64,000 nucleotides of DNA from Giardia muris. Lineage: Eukaryota > Fornicata > Diplomonadida > Hexamitidae. Below are positions 38,001 to 47,163 of the stretch, piece by piece. The translations under genes and the position numbers were made by a program. The notes under the pieces are model-generated. The model made no database searches and was not told the origin of the DNA. It worked only from the letters and a program-made list of their open reading frames with translations. How positions within the stretch are numbered: the stretch's first letter is position 1; each line of letters begins with the position of its first letter. The DNA is taken from NCBI GenBank assembly GCA_006247105.1, contig CM016927.1, forward strand, positions 186,001 through 250,000. Direction: 5' to 3'.

Positions 38001-40645
38001 TTCTAATGGACATGCACAGCGGAGATGCTGAGAAGCTCATCTCATCGGATCCATACCTTGACTACGCATCGATTGGCGAGTTCGTCATTGGCTCACCTGC
38101 ACGCCGTGTAGATATGTACCTCGTCGAGCTTGCGCTTCAGGCGCTCGAGGTCGGAGCGTTCGGGATACGAATGGAGAACCAGGAGCTTGGGGCAACGCTG
38201 CTCGATGGAGATTGCGCTCTGAGCTACGTTTATCTTGCATATTCGAGTGCGAGCTACAAGAAGCTGGGGTTGACACTTGTGACGCATCATTGTAACGAGT
38301 TTTGGCAGATGGCACTCGTGACAGCAATGGATGGGCCTGCCGATCCAGAGCTTCTTTCTGTAATCACACACGACGGGAAGGTCCCGATGCTCGTGCATCG
38401 TGGGATGCTCCTCCAGGCATTGATGCATGACATTGGAGTTCCCTACTCCGAGCTCGACGAAGCAGAAATCTTCGCCCTTTCTTCGGCCCTTCTAGGGATC
38501 AAGGATGTGGAGGAGACCGCACCTCGTTGTTTACAAGCGGTTCTCGAAAGTATTCTGTCGAGTCCTATGTCACCACATGTTGCCAATACAGGCCTTCAGA
38601 ACCTCCTTATCGTAACGGCGATCAATAACCGTGATTATTCGAAGGTCTCGGCCATGATTCGTGCTCCGGAGCCGCACTACGACCCCGTAGTCATCGCCAA
38701 GGCCTGCATCGAAAACGCTAGTAAGGCCGGATACCCTCCGCTATATGAGGAGGCCTTTGAAGCTTATCGTCGTGCTGGTCGAAATACAGACGCGGTGATG
38801 GTGCTTCTGGATAATGTTGGCCTGGAGCGTGGGGCGAACTTCGCGACGCTCATCAACCAACCGGAGGTTTGGGCTCTTGTGGGCTCGGCACAGCTCGATG
38901 CGGCTGTTGAAGAGGGTGAAAAGAAGGATGGACGCCAAGCGACCAAGAACATTTGTGATGCGATTGCCTCGTTCCGTGCAGGAAATTGGATTCAGGACTA
39001 CCAGAAACTTGTCCTCGTCGCCTTCCGGACCGCGAAAGCGTTCGAGGCGACGTGCCATGTCGAGGTGATGACGGAGGTGTCTGCTGTCGCCGACTATCTC
39101 CTTCAAGCACGCGAGCTAGCGTACAAGGGGAGTCAGGCACAGATGCAAGCTGAGATGGACACGGCCTTGATGTATTGCTACGCTCGTCTTGAGCGTTATG
39201 ATGACCTTCGCTCATTCCTGGAGTCTGGGACGCGTCCACTCGAAGGCCAAATCCCGAACCGCGGAGATCCGCGTGGTGTGGCGCAGAAGTGCTTCAGCGA
39301 GGACCGCTATGCTGCGGCGCAGGTCCTCTTTGAATACGAGGGCGATTGGACCGACTTGACACTCACATACGTCAAGCTGCACCGTTATGCAGATGCGATG
39401 GAGGCTGCTCGCCATGCTGCTGACAAGGGTTGTTGGAGAGCAATCGTTGAGGGCTGCATTGACGAGAGGAACTTCACTCTTGCTGCGAGTGCGGCGATGG
39501 AGCTCGTCTGGGATGAATCCGAAGTCATCCAGATAGTCGCGTTCTATGAGCGCGGGAACTTCATTACGGAGCTTATGGAGGTCCTTGAGCGTGGGATAGA
39601 GGATCCACGAGCACAGACCTACACCTCTCTCGAAGGAAACATCTTCACGGCTCTCTCCGTCGTGTATTGCAAATATATGTGGATTGCCCGTCGACGCAAC
39701 GCGGACTGTCTAATGACCCTCATCAAAACCCATGGCGTCAGAATCTCCATTCCTCTTGTCCTTACTTGGGCGCGGGAGGCACGGATGTGGGGAGAGGTTG
39801 TCTATCTCCTAGCTGCTTCTGGAGAGTTCAATGAGGCTCTTGCAGAGGCGATTGCGCATCCCCCACTCTCGTTTGATCATGCCATCGTCTTAAAGGTTGC
39901 TCCACACGTCTCGAATGCGGAATTAGTATTCCGGGTGGCCGAGTTCTACCTCGAATATGCACCAGAACGCTTCTCGGAGTTTCTATGTCAATATCAGAGC
40001 GCGGCTGTACGTGGTCCGCATGGTGTGCTTTTGGACCCGGCCCGAATTATTGGACTCGCCAGGAGCAACGAATGCATTCCTATGTTGATACCTTATTTGG
40101 AGATGCTTGTTGACCTCAATAACGAGTCTGTTAATAACATTCTCATATCGCTCTATCTTCAGAGCTATAACGACGAGGGGCTTCGCCGCCTCATTTCGAC
40201 GACCACTGCGTTCGATACGGAGACGCTGCTTCAAAGATTGACCGCCGAAGATCAAACGGCGGAGATGCGCAAGTTGGCTGTCTGCCTTTATGCACGGCTT
40301 GGGCGTTATGACGAGGGGATCCAGTTTGGGCTCCGCCATGAGTTCTATGAAGACGCGGCGGAGTGCGCTGCCAACTCTGGCAACCCGGAGCAAGCGGAGT
40401 CGTTATTGCGGCTCGTTTGTGGTCCGGAGTTCCCGACTCCTAGCATCCGTAAGGAGGTGTTCGCTGTCGTCCTAATCCGTTGTGGTAGCTGTCTCCGCTC
40501 GGATGTCGTCCTTGAGCTTGCCTGGTCACATCGAATGCTTGACTTTGTCATGCCGTATTTGATCTCAACGATGAGGAGGTATGGGACGTCTTTAACCACT
40601 CTTCAGACAGAGCTTGACAGATGCCGTGCGAAGGGGGTCTTCTGA
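35057..40645 (+). CDS. CHC: Clathrin heavy chain
   Basis: 1,862 residues from an ATG behind TCAAAAAAA; a GTG five codons earlier is ignored. The N-terminal ~350 residues match the seven-bladed propeller (NIIVLRTPTMLQTLDIV, DYWAWASETRIALVCPDAVYFW, MVQLHSF). After the linker comes the long alpha-zigzag of clathrin repeats, with typical segments such as YKGSQAQMQAEMDTALMYCY and ALSVVYCKYMWIARRRN. The trimerisation region is recognisable at the end (AWSHRMLDFVMPYLISTMRRYG). The protein stops soon after, so the usual Gln/Pro-rich tail with the QLMLT uncoating motif is absent. It is longer than the ~1,675-residue norm and near the Giardia homologue. In Giardia clathrin sits at peripheral vacuoles and may form static assemblies. 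No light chain is seen nearby. Confidence 0.93.
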   Translation: MPPVTDPVVVKDLFRLDAAGVTPDCFTPEGLAIASSRGACACSVGPTSSTLTLVSFPDFVSQSLPVQASAVLQSATNPNIIVLRTPTMLQTLDIVTKTPYGRYEFPAPIAVDYWAWASETRIALVCPDAVYFWDSMSGAFTPGFARDPSLTSTYAGSRVVDFSLSADGLWATVTALGVDQTQHPQGMVQLHSFATQQSRILSGQAARVLNYQLDADHPPTTLLVVAVKATGATEMSVTLTDPGQTSDSTGVSASGIVSTTLTVPLLPGLVASDYPAFVRVPPKLGLLYLFTKNGMLSILDLSTGTTVCTKGSGLGSIVALGPCPTDAPYASEYEFLGGTAEGAILGIGVDREHFLEHVAVTFNRPDFTYALALRTGLHGADSLFTQQFDGLFESQQWQAAVNVVKRAPPGCLRTDETLKRFTAASATFGASPQSPLAIYLSALTDDGGQLITPAESIALAGLFIEMQNTPAIESYLKQKQFHECVELADFLQQNNLERLAFQVYANAGKHEKAVAWLITQNQYTIIPQYRQKFPDYTPDYPSIIQQAATQALASPNSVDALAAVVQFALSLTQGMSPDTDADTILDISEVFQSLNRIKDATAILMDACRRFNFGEPTLAFQLKLVEMNEELDPEVAKTVRSYGIVDQVNRGILSKKSESEGQYQRAFDYADNDTECRRIAATYTPRIGRSIFSSPEWYANYIRRAQRFQSTDEATVRALFAFQQQMLEITLGGERVYAEHVAIGFARSSIVNTNPSLCVTVVKVFEKYELGDSEYVYIFLSNVAPICPDATIHGLLLKACLPSEKHCSRVLEMVKEDQCIDPKDTFDTLTTVAAASPDLLIASLHALCFRFKLGAELATFLCGEIKKKGIGKDTLFTLNAVLIIERYLTSFSPGETDSVLSALFAGGVMAEPPVSPVDSVFTPGILTRIISDPAVQAGCNLDRVTEVCLVNSKTVKIARTLLETRLASGASDKHTHTAFAKVLMDMHSGDAEKLISSDPYLDYASIGEFVIGSPARRVDMYLVELALQALEVGAFGIRMENQELGATLLDGDCALSYVYLAYSSASYKKLGLTLVTHHCNEFWQMALVTAMDGPADPELLSVITHDGKVPMLVHRGMLLQALMHDIGVPYSELDEAEIFALSSALLGIKDVEETAPRCLQAVLESILSSPMSPHVANTGLQNLLIVTAINNRDYSKVSAMIRAPEPHYDPVVIAKACIENASKAGYPPLYEEAFEAYRRAGRNTDAVMVLLDNVGLERGANFATLINQPEVWALVGSAQLDAAVEEGEKKDGRQATKNICDAIASFRAGNWIQDYQKLVLVAFRTAKAFEATCHVEVMTEVSAVADYLLQARELAYKGSQAQMQAEMDTALMYCYARLERYDDLRSFLESGTRPLEGQIPNRGDPRGVAQKCFSEDRYAAAQVLFEYEGDWTDLTLTYVKLHRYADAMEAARHAADKGCWRAIVEGCIDERNFTLAASAAMELVWDESEVIQIVAFYERGNFITELMEVLERGIEDPRAQTYTSLEGNIFTALSVVYCKYMWIARRRNADCLMTLIKTHGVRISIPLVLTWAREARMWGEVVYLLAASGEFNEALAEAIAHPPLSFDHAIVLKVAPHVSNAELVFRVAEFYLEYAPERFSEFLCQYQSAAVRGPHGVLLDPARIIGLARSNECIPMLIPYLEMLVDLNNESVNNILISLYLQSYNDEGLRRLISTTTAFDTETLLQRLTAEDQTAEMRKLAVCLYARLGRYDEGIQFGLRHEFYEDAAECAANSGNPEQAESLLRLVCGPEFPTPSIRKEVFAVVLIRCGSCLRSDVVLELAWSHRMLDFVMPYLISTMRRYGTSLTTLQTELDRCRAKGVF

Positions 40646-40674
40646 CCGGCCTCTGATCATGATAAATACACACT

Positions 40675-40689
40675 TGTAAAATGTTCACT
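40675..40689. terminator. Back-to-back poly(A)-like signals of two convergent genes
   Basis: TGTAAAA (40675-40681, +) serves the clathrin gene and AGTGAAC (40689-40683, -) contains the kinesin stop codon. One base separates them, so the two 3' ends probably overlap. Confidence 0.45.
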
Positions 40690-43600
40690 TCCTACGTTCT
40701 AGATCGACGAAGATGACCTGGCGCCTACGAATGACGAGTGCCCCATCCATCTCCTCCACATTCTCGGGTAGTCGTTGCGTACGGACGATGTCTGTCGACT
40801 TGATGTCCGGCTCCTCCGCGGTCGAGATGAGCTCCGAACGTGCTGCAAGCTTGATACCATCCGAATACTCACTCGTATACGCATAAACGCTCACCTCGAG
40901 CCCCGCCGCGTCAGACCCGAGCCACTGGACAACGTCCTCACGCATCGGGATATCTAAGGGGATTGTCGCATCAATCACCGGGCTGCATGATGCTTCATTG
41001 CATGGTGGAGTACTGATGGCTGCACCTGTGGAAAGAAGATAACGCCGGAACTCGAGCTCGCGGTACGGAGACATACGCTTGCCTTGTGGCCTAGCAGAGT
41101 CCTCATTGATGAACCAAGGCATGTGGACTAAGATATGAGCACGTCGATCAGTCGTGCTTGGAAGCCCATATAGCCTCTTGAAGTAAACCCCAAGAATTGT
41201 CATTGGGGAGGTACTCTTCATGAAGCCTTCACATTGAAAGGCTAAACATGCCGCACCGTCATGCGAGCATCCACAAGAGAGATCATGAAGGACAAGACCA
41301 ACCTCTGTGCGTGCAACCTCCTCCCCGGCGTAGTTGTACACCGGGACCTCGAAAAGGCCCGTCTCCGATGCCTCGCGCAAGCCCTCCAATGGGATACGAG
41401 CAACACCAATCAGATGGGGTAGCTTCTGATTATAGATATCCGCGTCCAGGTCGAAGGGAAACTCGTCATCATCCTCAAGGTCCCGATCGGCACTCTCATG
41501 GGCCTCCTGAATGGCCCGTTGCTTATCATTGAACTCCATCGCGGCTCCATACATGCTTCTCATCCCCTGAAGGCGGAGCCAGAACTTCTCAAGAGGCCAG
41601 ATCTGCTGACGGGTCACTCGCTCCTTGGAGCTGGTGAGACAAACGGCTGTGACGACGACCTCCAGGATCACTTCCTCTTCTGTGACGGGGGCACAAATGT
41701 CTTTTGTGGCACGAGCCCTCGCTTGGCGCGCAAGAAGGATCGTCGGAGGCTTTATCGATGTCCGTGCGGTCGCTCGAAATGTAATGTCATAGTCGAAGAA
41801 CTCCGCCATGGCGTTCGCCTCGCAGATGGCCGGGTAAAGGGCGCCCAAGTTCTTGTACGCCAAAAGCTCCTTAGGAGAACAGTCTGCAAGCAACTGGGAG
41901 TCCAAAAAGCCATCTCCCGCGTCAGGTTCGTCAGGAGAGACACCAAACGCTGCATCTATCTGGTCCTCGATGTTCCCCTCATTTGGCTGGATCTCAGGCC
42001 TCGCAACATCATCCTCTCCTCGTCGTCGTTCGTACTCGCGAAGAGCTAAGTCGTAGGTGATGTCTGGCTCGATATAGTCATACCCGTCGTCGATGCCACG
42101 CTTCAGGGCGGCAGCGCGCGCGATTGGGTCCACATACTTGTAGAATGACGTAGTTGCAGACGAGCCACACCTGATCCGGTCCCCATGATGAAGCGGCCGC
42201 TCATTCCCACGCTCGAGCTTGCGTCCGTTCAGGAACACGGGGCACCCGTCGGTGAGAGCCGTGATGTACACCGGAATGCACTTCGGGAAGATTGGATATT
42301 CCGTAGAGTCAGCAACCGAGTTGAGCGACCGCAGGACAAAAGCCTCGAGGGGGACGCCTAACGCGCTCGTTAAGGCGATACGATACGTGTACTCCCCGGA
42401 AGTGGCCTCCCCCGCTCCAACAACCGTCCTCGTCTCACGCCCTTCCTTCAAGTCCTCGGTCTGGGAGATCCTATACGCGAGCTGCTGGTTCAGTGAAGCG
42501 TCAGAATTAAGATTCGTGAGGTGCGGCACGGTAACCTCTGACCCGAAGATAGTCTCAATCCCTAGCTTTGTAAGGCGCTCGATAAGGTCCTTGCGGTTCT
42601 GCTCGGCCTCCAAAAGCTTCTCATCAAACGATTTCGATTGCTCCTTGAGACGCCTCTCGTACTCGGCAAGCTGCTCCTCCAGATCAGCACGTTCCTCCGC
42701 TGTGAGAACGTCATCCCCAGAAGTGGTCTCTCCACCCTCAGACGGGAGGACCCCACCGGCGGCGAGCTGGGCCTCGAGCTCCTTGACTCGGTCCTCAAGC
42801 TCCTTGATGTAACGCTCCTGGGCAGACTCGTTCTTCGAGACGGTGTTCTTGATCTGCTTCGCGCGGTCGGCATACTTGAGGGTCGAGAGGGACTCGTCGT
42901 AGTTGGTCGAGGCGGGGGAGATGGCAGCGATCATGCACGTCATAGCATTGCCTCCCAAGGCGTCCTGGAGGAGGTAGGTCAGCTGGGAGTCGCGGTAGGG
43001 GACGTGCTGGGGCTTCTTCTGGCCCGCGGGGGTCGCGTTGTACGCAAGGGCCTCGATGACGCGTCCGAGGGTCGTCAGGGACTGGTTGATGTTGATGCCC
43101 TCCTGGAGGCGGTCCCCGGTCGCCCCGGTCTTGTCCTGGCGCTCGGACCCCGCAAGGTCGACGAGGGTGATTTGGGCCTTCTTGACGTGGGTCCCGACAG
43201 ACTCCCCCGCGTCGTTCGTGAGCTCCGTTCGTTGGGTGACGACGAGCGTGAAAACGGAGTGGGAACGAGAGCTCGTCGCGTTCATGTTCGTCGAGGCGAC
43301 GGTCCGGTTCTTGTCTCCAAGGGCGATGAGGCGGGAGACCTGGTCGTAGCTGGCAACGGCCTGGCTGGAGAGGTTCGAGACGAAGATCCCAGTCTTTGGA
43401 TCCTGGCGGATCTTCAGCTCCTTCTGGTTCGCCCGGGGGACGAGAAGGTCGGCGAGCTTCTCATTATAGATCTCGAGGAAGGAGCACGTGATCTCGAAGG
43501 TGGGCCCATCGCTCCCCGCTGCCGCGACCCGCTCGAAGAGGGCGCATCCGACGCGGGGGATGATCCCCGGCTCGTCAGAGGACCCCATCATTGAATAGGA

Positions 43601-43894
43601 CTTCCCAGATCCCGTCTGCCCGTAGGCGAAGAGGGTGTAGTTGTAGCCCTCGAGGGCGTTGTCGAGGACCGCCTCTCCGATATCCTTGTAGACCGTCTCC
43701 TGAGTCGCCAGAGGCCGGCTGTTGTCGTGGGACCAGTACGCGTGGTCGTAGGTGAAGCGCGTCTCATGGCCCTTGTCCTCGATTGCCACGACCCCGCCCC
43801 CGGGCATGTCGACGCACAGGGCCGCGCCCTCCTTCTTCTCCCGATCGTTGAAGGGGCGGATCCGGACCGCGACCTTGACCCCTGTCACCGGCAT
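40685..43894 (-). CDS. Kinesin-3 motor with FHA domain, copy A
   Basis: 1,069 residues. The motor domain is at the extreme N-terminus (VKVAVRIRPFN; P-loop YGQTGSGKS ~91-99; switch I region NMNATSSRSHS; switch II LVDLAGSER; RDSQLTYLLQDALGG). It is followed by the neck KELEDRVKELEAQL and a short coiled coil. An FHA-like domain (~520-610) has FLNGRKLE and HHGDRIRCG. This motor-neck-FHA order defines kinesin-3 (Unc104/KIF1 group), plus-end-directed transporters of vesicles or flagellar cargo. The C-terminal third has beta-rich segments without a clear PH domain. All motor motifs are intact. The start follows CAAAAA. It lies 52 bases downstream of its tandem paralogue, with nearly identical DNA tracts shared between the motor regions. 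Confidence 0.92.
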   Translation of the reverse strand: MPVTGVKVAVRIRPFNDREKKEGAALCVDMPGGGVVAIEDKGHETRFTYDHAYWSHDNSRPLATQETVYKDIGEAVLDNALEGYNYTLFAYGQTGSGKSYSMMGSSDEPGIIPRVGCALFERVAAAGSDGPTFEITCSFLEIYNEKLADLLVPRANQKELKIRQDPKTGIFVSNLSSQAVASYDQVSRLIALGDKNRTVASTNMNATSSRSHSVFTLVVTQRTELTNDAGESVGTHVKKAQITLVDLAGSERQDKTGATGDRLQEGININQSLTTLGRVIEALAYNATPAGQKKPQHVPYRDSQLTYLLQDALGGNAMTCMIAAISPASTNYDESLSTLKYADRAKQIKNTVSKNESAQERYIKELEDRVKELEAQLAAGGVLPSEGGETTSGDDVLTAEERADLEEQLAEYERRLKEQSKSFDEKLLEAEQNRKDLIERLTKLGIETIFGSEVTVPHLTNLNSDASLNQQLAYRISQTEDLKEGRETRTVVGAGEATSGEYTYRIALTSALGVPLEAFVLRSLNSVADSTEYPIFPKCIPVYITALTDGCPVFLNGRKLERGNERPLHHGDRIRCGSSATTSFYKYVDPIARAAALKRGIDDGYDYIEPDITYDLALREYERRRGEDDVARPEIQPNEGNIEDQIDAAFGVSPDEPDAGDGFLDSQLLADCSPKELLAYKNLGALYPAICEANAMAEFFDYDITFRATARTSIKPPTILLARQARARATKDICAPVTEEEVILEVVVTAVCLTSSKERVTRQQIWPLEKFWLRLQGMRSMYGAAMEFNDKQRAIQEAHESADRDLEDDDEFPFDLDADIYNQKLPHLIGVARIPLEGLREASETGLFEVPVYNYAGEEVARTEVGLVLHDLSCGCSHDGAACLAFQCEGFMKSTSPMTILGVYFKRLYGLPSTTDRRAHILVHMPWFINEDSARPQGKRMSPYRELEFRRYLLSTGAAISTPPCNEASCSPVIDATIPLDIPMREDVVQWLGSDAAGLEVSVYAYTSEYSDGIKLAARSELISTAEEPDIKSTDIVRTQRLPENVEEMDGALVIRRRQVIFVDLERRK
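42939..43002. repeat. 64-bp identical tract shared with 46156-46219
   Basis: It encodes the ALGGNAMTCM / RDSQLTYLLQD region of kinesin copy A. All 64 bases match copy B, including synonymous positions, while the flanks diverge. This suggests recent gene conversion. Confidence 0.8.
43248..43318. repeat. 71-bp identical tract shared with 46465-46535
   Basis: It encodes GDKNRTVASTNMNATSSRSH and the following residues in kinesin copy A. All 71 bases are identical to copy B, third codon positions included. Confidence 0.8.
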
Positions 43895-43946
43895 TTTTTG
43901 GGAGGGGATGGTGAGCGATTTACCTGCTAGTACTTGAGGCGGAGCG

Positions 43947-46900
43947 TCATCTCTTGTTGATGTCGATGAAGAAGATCTGTCTTCGCACTATGACTTTCGT
44001 GCCGTCCTCGGCCTCCTCCTCCTTATCCGGCATCTGCTGAGTCTTAATGACGTTCCGAGCGTTGATGACGACCTTTCCTTTCTGAGTATCGAGGTCCCCG
44101 GCCATGGGGACCTCGGGGATCGGAGTGGGCGCCATGACGCGTGCGATCGGGATCGACGTCTCATAGATGTTACTGTTATAGCCATATAGGGAGAGGAGGA
44201 TTCCGTTCTTTGGGTCAAGAAGCCAGTCCTTGACCGCGGAGTCAGCGAAGTAGCGCGCCGGGATGTCGACGTAGACAATGGAGTCGAGGACCGGGTTGAT
44301 ACTGATCTCAACGCTTGGTTTCGAAGCGATTCCGTAGTCGTTCGCCAAAAGCTTCCTACGAAAGGTGTTCTCCTGGGCTTCCGTCAGCTTAAAGTCCGGA
44401 CGCTCCGAGTTACACATGAAAGACGGGTAGTGGACCACGACATGAACGTTCTTCGTGTAAATCACGGGGATTCCATATGCCTTGTGGAAGTGGAAGCGGA
44501 TAGAGACGTTGGAGACGTCGTCGAGAGCCACATCGCCATAATTATCTGTATTGGAGATCGCCCGATCAACTTCAGACTCAATCTCGGACATGGGGCGCCC
44601 ACGGTAGTCCGAGAACTGGAGACGGCCTTGGACATGGACGTCCTTGAAGATGATATCGCGTAAGCATAGCCTGCAGGTCCCAATGAGGTGTGCGGTGAAC
44701 TTGATCTCGTCGACCTCATCGAAATCGAAGGGGAACTCGTCTGCTGTATAGTCATCACTACTGCAGCGGTTCCTGGCGTACTCGAGCGCTATTTCCTTGC
44801 TGTCACACTGGATCGCGTGCTCGTACATGTTCTTCATCGTCGTAAACCGTTGGATGAACTTATTGACGCTCCAGGTCTGCTTGATCGCGCTAACCTCGTG
44901 TGTATGGGGGTGCTCGTCGATGTCCGTGACGACGACCTCGATCGCGTTCTTCCGGATGGGGCGCATGTTTGACTCCTGATCCGGCTCGATAAGACTCCGA
45001 ATCTCGAGGGAGAAGCGGGTGTGATAGTCGAAGAAGTCCGCCAGAGCGTTGGCCTCGCAGATATATGGATACATCTTCTTTATCGCGCGATGGACGTTCT
45101 TCTCCCCTTCGGTCCGGAAGTCCTCGCGAGACGTCTCACCGCCTGCCGCACCACCACCACCCAGGGCCCCTCCGCTACAGTCAGCACCCCCAGAAACAAG
45201 CAGTTCCTGAGAGGCATCTACTTGGTCTGCAACTTGATCCGGCTCGTGGTCCCCACCGGTCTGGTACTTCATGTACTCCTCGTGGGCCATCTCCCACGTT
45301 ATCTCCGGCGGAATAAAGGTCAGGCTTGACGCCTTTGCCTTATCCGCCGCATACTTGACGGCGATCGGATCGTTGTAGCAGAAGAAGGAGGAGTCGAGGC
45401 AGGCACCACATAGGATGCGATCTCCGTGCTGTAGGAGCTGCTCCCGACCGACCGTGAGCTCCACTCCGTTGATGTAGACCGGGTGCTTGCTATCCAGCAC
45501 GCTAACGTAGACCGCGATCATCTTCGGGTACAAACAATAGGAATCCCGATCGTCGAGCGTAATCGTGCGGTTGGTATTTCGAATCATGAAGTGGCTCGGG
45601 GCGACCCCGAGAAGCGAAGGAAGTTTGATCCGGTACGTGCTAGTGACGGTGCTGTCCTGCATCTTAAAGCCGCAGACCGTCGTGACCTCCCGATGAGCCT
45701 TGAGGTCCTCCGACGTCCCAAGCTTGAAGAGAAGGGTGTGGGACATGGCGGAGTCGGCGTTAAGATTGGAGATGTAGGGGACGTTGACCTTAGCCCCGTA
45801 GGTTAGCTCGATCCCCATCTCAACGAGTCGCTTCTCGAGGTCCTTCTGGATCCGGGCGGACTGCTCCAGCTGTTTCTCGTAGTTGCTGTTAGTGACCTGG
45901 AGCAAGCGCTCATACTCGTCGATCTTTGCTCGGATGTCCGCCTCTTCGGCCGAGGCCTGCGGGTGCTGAAGCCCATTCTTCAACATCTTCTCAAGCTCCT
46001 TGACTCGGTCCTCAAGCTCCTTAATGTAGCGTTCTTGTGCCGTCTCGTTCTTCGAGACGTTGTTCTTGATATGTTTCGCGCGGTCAGCGTACCGCAGAGT
46101 AGAAAGAGTTTCGTCATAGTTGACGTCGGCGGGAGAGACAGTTGCCACCATACAGGTCATAGCATTGCCTCCCAAGGCGTCCTGGAGGAGGTAGGTCAGC
46201 TGGGAGTCGCGGTAGGGGATGAACTTATGTTTCCGCTTTGACTCACAACTCGAGTTGTACGCGAGAGCCTCAATCACCATCCCTAATGTCGTTAGAGACT
46301 TGTTAATCGAAACTCCCTCGACGAATTGCGCGCCAACAGATCCGGTCGAGGTCAGACGCTCAGATCCTGCAAGATCGACCAGACTTATCGTCGACGAGAG
46401 CTGTGACTTCCCAGTCGCCTTTCCTGACGCCGAGTGCTTTATCGAGATGCGCTTGAACATCAGTGTGAAAACGGAGTGGGAACGAGAGCTCGTCGCGTTC
46501 ATGTTCGTCGAGGCGACGGTCCGGTTCTTGTCTCCGATTTCTATCAGGCGTTGGATCTCGAAGGCGCTTCTGACGGCATGATGAGATAAGTCCTGCACAA
46601 AGATCCCGGTCTTCGGGTCCTGGCGGATCTTCAGCTCCTTCTGCTTGCTACGGGATGCGAGCAAATCCTTCAGCTTCTCATTATAGATCTCGAGGTACGA
46701 GAGCGAGACCTGGAACTCCGTCGCATTTGTCGCCGAGTCCGAGTAGGCCTCCATGCGCTTAAAGAGCTCGTGGCAGACGCGGGGGATGATTCCGGACTCG
46801 GTTGTGTTGTTGGGCTGTCCCATCATCGTGTAGGACTTCCCAGACCCCGTCTGCCCGTAGGCGAAGATTGTGTAGTTGTAGCCCTCGAAGGCGTTGTCGA

Positions 46901-47138
46901 GGACGTTGGCGCCGAGATCTCGGTACACGACCTCCTGGGTCGCCTTCTCGGGGCTCCCGTCGGCTGACCAGTATGCGTAATCGTAAAGGAAGGTGTGGCT
47001 CCTCCGATCCTCGTGGGGGGAGGCAATGGTGATCTTGTTTGCCGCCGGAACGGTGATGCAGACGTTCGCCTTCATGTCCCGCTCGCGCCCATTCAGCGGC
47101 CGGACGCGGACGGCCACCTTAACTCCCGTCACCGGCAT
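43947..47138 (-). CDS. Kinesin-3 motor with FHA domain, copy B
   Basis: 1,063 residues starting MPVTGVKVAVRVRPLN, matching copy A. A further 58 upstream codons are open but run into the divergent gene and are rejected. The motor motifs are complete (YGQTGSGKSYTMMG, NMNATSSRSHSV, LVDLAGSER, RDSQLTYLLQ), with the neck KELEDRVKELEKML, coiled coil, and FHA-like domain (YINGVELT, QHGDRILCG). It differs from copy A in longer motor loops and in a Gly/Ala-rich stretch (SGGALGGGGAAGGE) before the C-terminal region. The C-termini also align (VIVRRQIFFIDINKR against VIRRRQVIFVDLERRK), so the whole gene was duplicated. The start context is CAAAAAGT. It is divergent from a splicing endonuclease gene across 25 bases. 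Confidence 0.92.
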   Translation of the reverse strand: MPVTGVKVAVRVRPLNGRERDMKANVCITVPAANKITIASPHEDRRSHTFLYDYAYWSADGSPEKATQEVVYRDLGANVLDNAFEGYNYTIFAYGQTGSGKSYTMMGQPNNTTESGIIPRVCHELFKRMEAYSDSATNATEFQVSLSYLEIYNEKLKDLLASRSKQKELKIRQDPKTGIFVQDLSHHAVRSAFEIQRLIEIGDKNRTVASTNMNATSSRSHSVFTLMFKRISIKHSASGKATGKSQLSSTISLVDLAGSERLTSTGSVGAQFVEGVSINKSLTTLGMVIEALAYNSSCESKRKHKFIPYRDSQLTYLLQDALGGNAMTCMVATVSPADVNYDETLSTLRYADRAKHIKNNVSKNETAQERYIKELEDRVKELEKMLKNGLQHPQASAEEADIRAKIDEYERLLQVTNSNYEKQLEQSARIQKDLEKRLVEMGIELTYGAKVNVPYISNLNADSAMSHTLLFKLGTSEDLKAHREVTTVCGFKMQDSTVTSTYRIKLPSLLGVAPSHFMIRNTNRTITLDDRDSYCLYPKMIAVYVSVLDSKHPVYINGVELTVGREQLLQHGDRILCGACLDSSFFCYNDPIAVKYAADKAKASSLTFIPPEITWEMAHEEYMKYQTGGDHEPDQVADQVDASQELLVSGGADCSGGALGGGGAAGGETSREDFRTEGEKNVHRAIKKMYPYICEANALADFFDYHTRFSLEIRSLIEPDQESNMRPIRKNAIEVVVTDIDEHPHTHEVSAIKQTWSVNKFIQRFTTMKNMYEHAIQCDSKEIALEYARNRCSSDDYTADEFPFDFDEVDEIKFTAHLIGTCRLCLRDIIFKDVHVQGRLQFSDYRGRPMSEIESEVDRAISNTDNYGDVALDDVSNVSIRFHFHKAYGIPVIYTKNVHVVVHYPSFMCNSERPDFKLTEAQENTFRRKLLANDYGIASKPSVEISINPVLDSIVYVDIPARYFADSAVKDWLLDPKNGILLSLYGYNSNIYETSIPIARVMAPTPIPEVPMAGDLDTQKGKVVINARNVIKTQQMPDKEEEAEDGTKVIVRRQIFFIDINKR
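46156..46219. repeat. 64-bp identical tract shared with 42939-43002
   Basis: The partner tract in kinesin copy B, in the same orientation. Confidence 0.8.
46465..46535. repeat. 71-bp identical tract shared with 43248-43318
   Basis: The partner tract in kinesin copy B, in the same orientation. Confidence 0.8.
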
Positions 47139-47163
47139 ACTTTTTGAATTTTGGTTGTTCTTT
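47139..47163. promoter_or_regulatory. 25-bp bidirectional promoter
   Basis: ACTTTTTGAATTTTGGTTGT plus TCTTT separates the divergent ATGs of kinesin copy B and the splicing endonuclease gene. It is strongly AT-rich with strand-asymmetric T runs, leaving room only for an initiator. Confidence 0.55.

Noticed and set aside
42638..43594. 318-codon open frame on the plus strand
   Set aside because: Antisense to the kinesin copy A motor domain. It is open because of the biased codon use of the real gene; its product is low-complexity Gly/Leu/Arg/Val and has no family.
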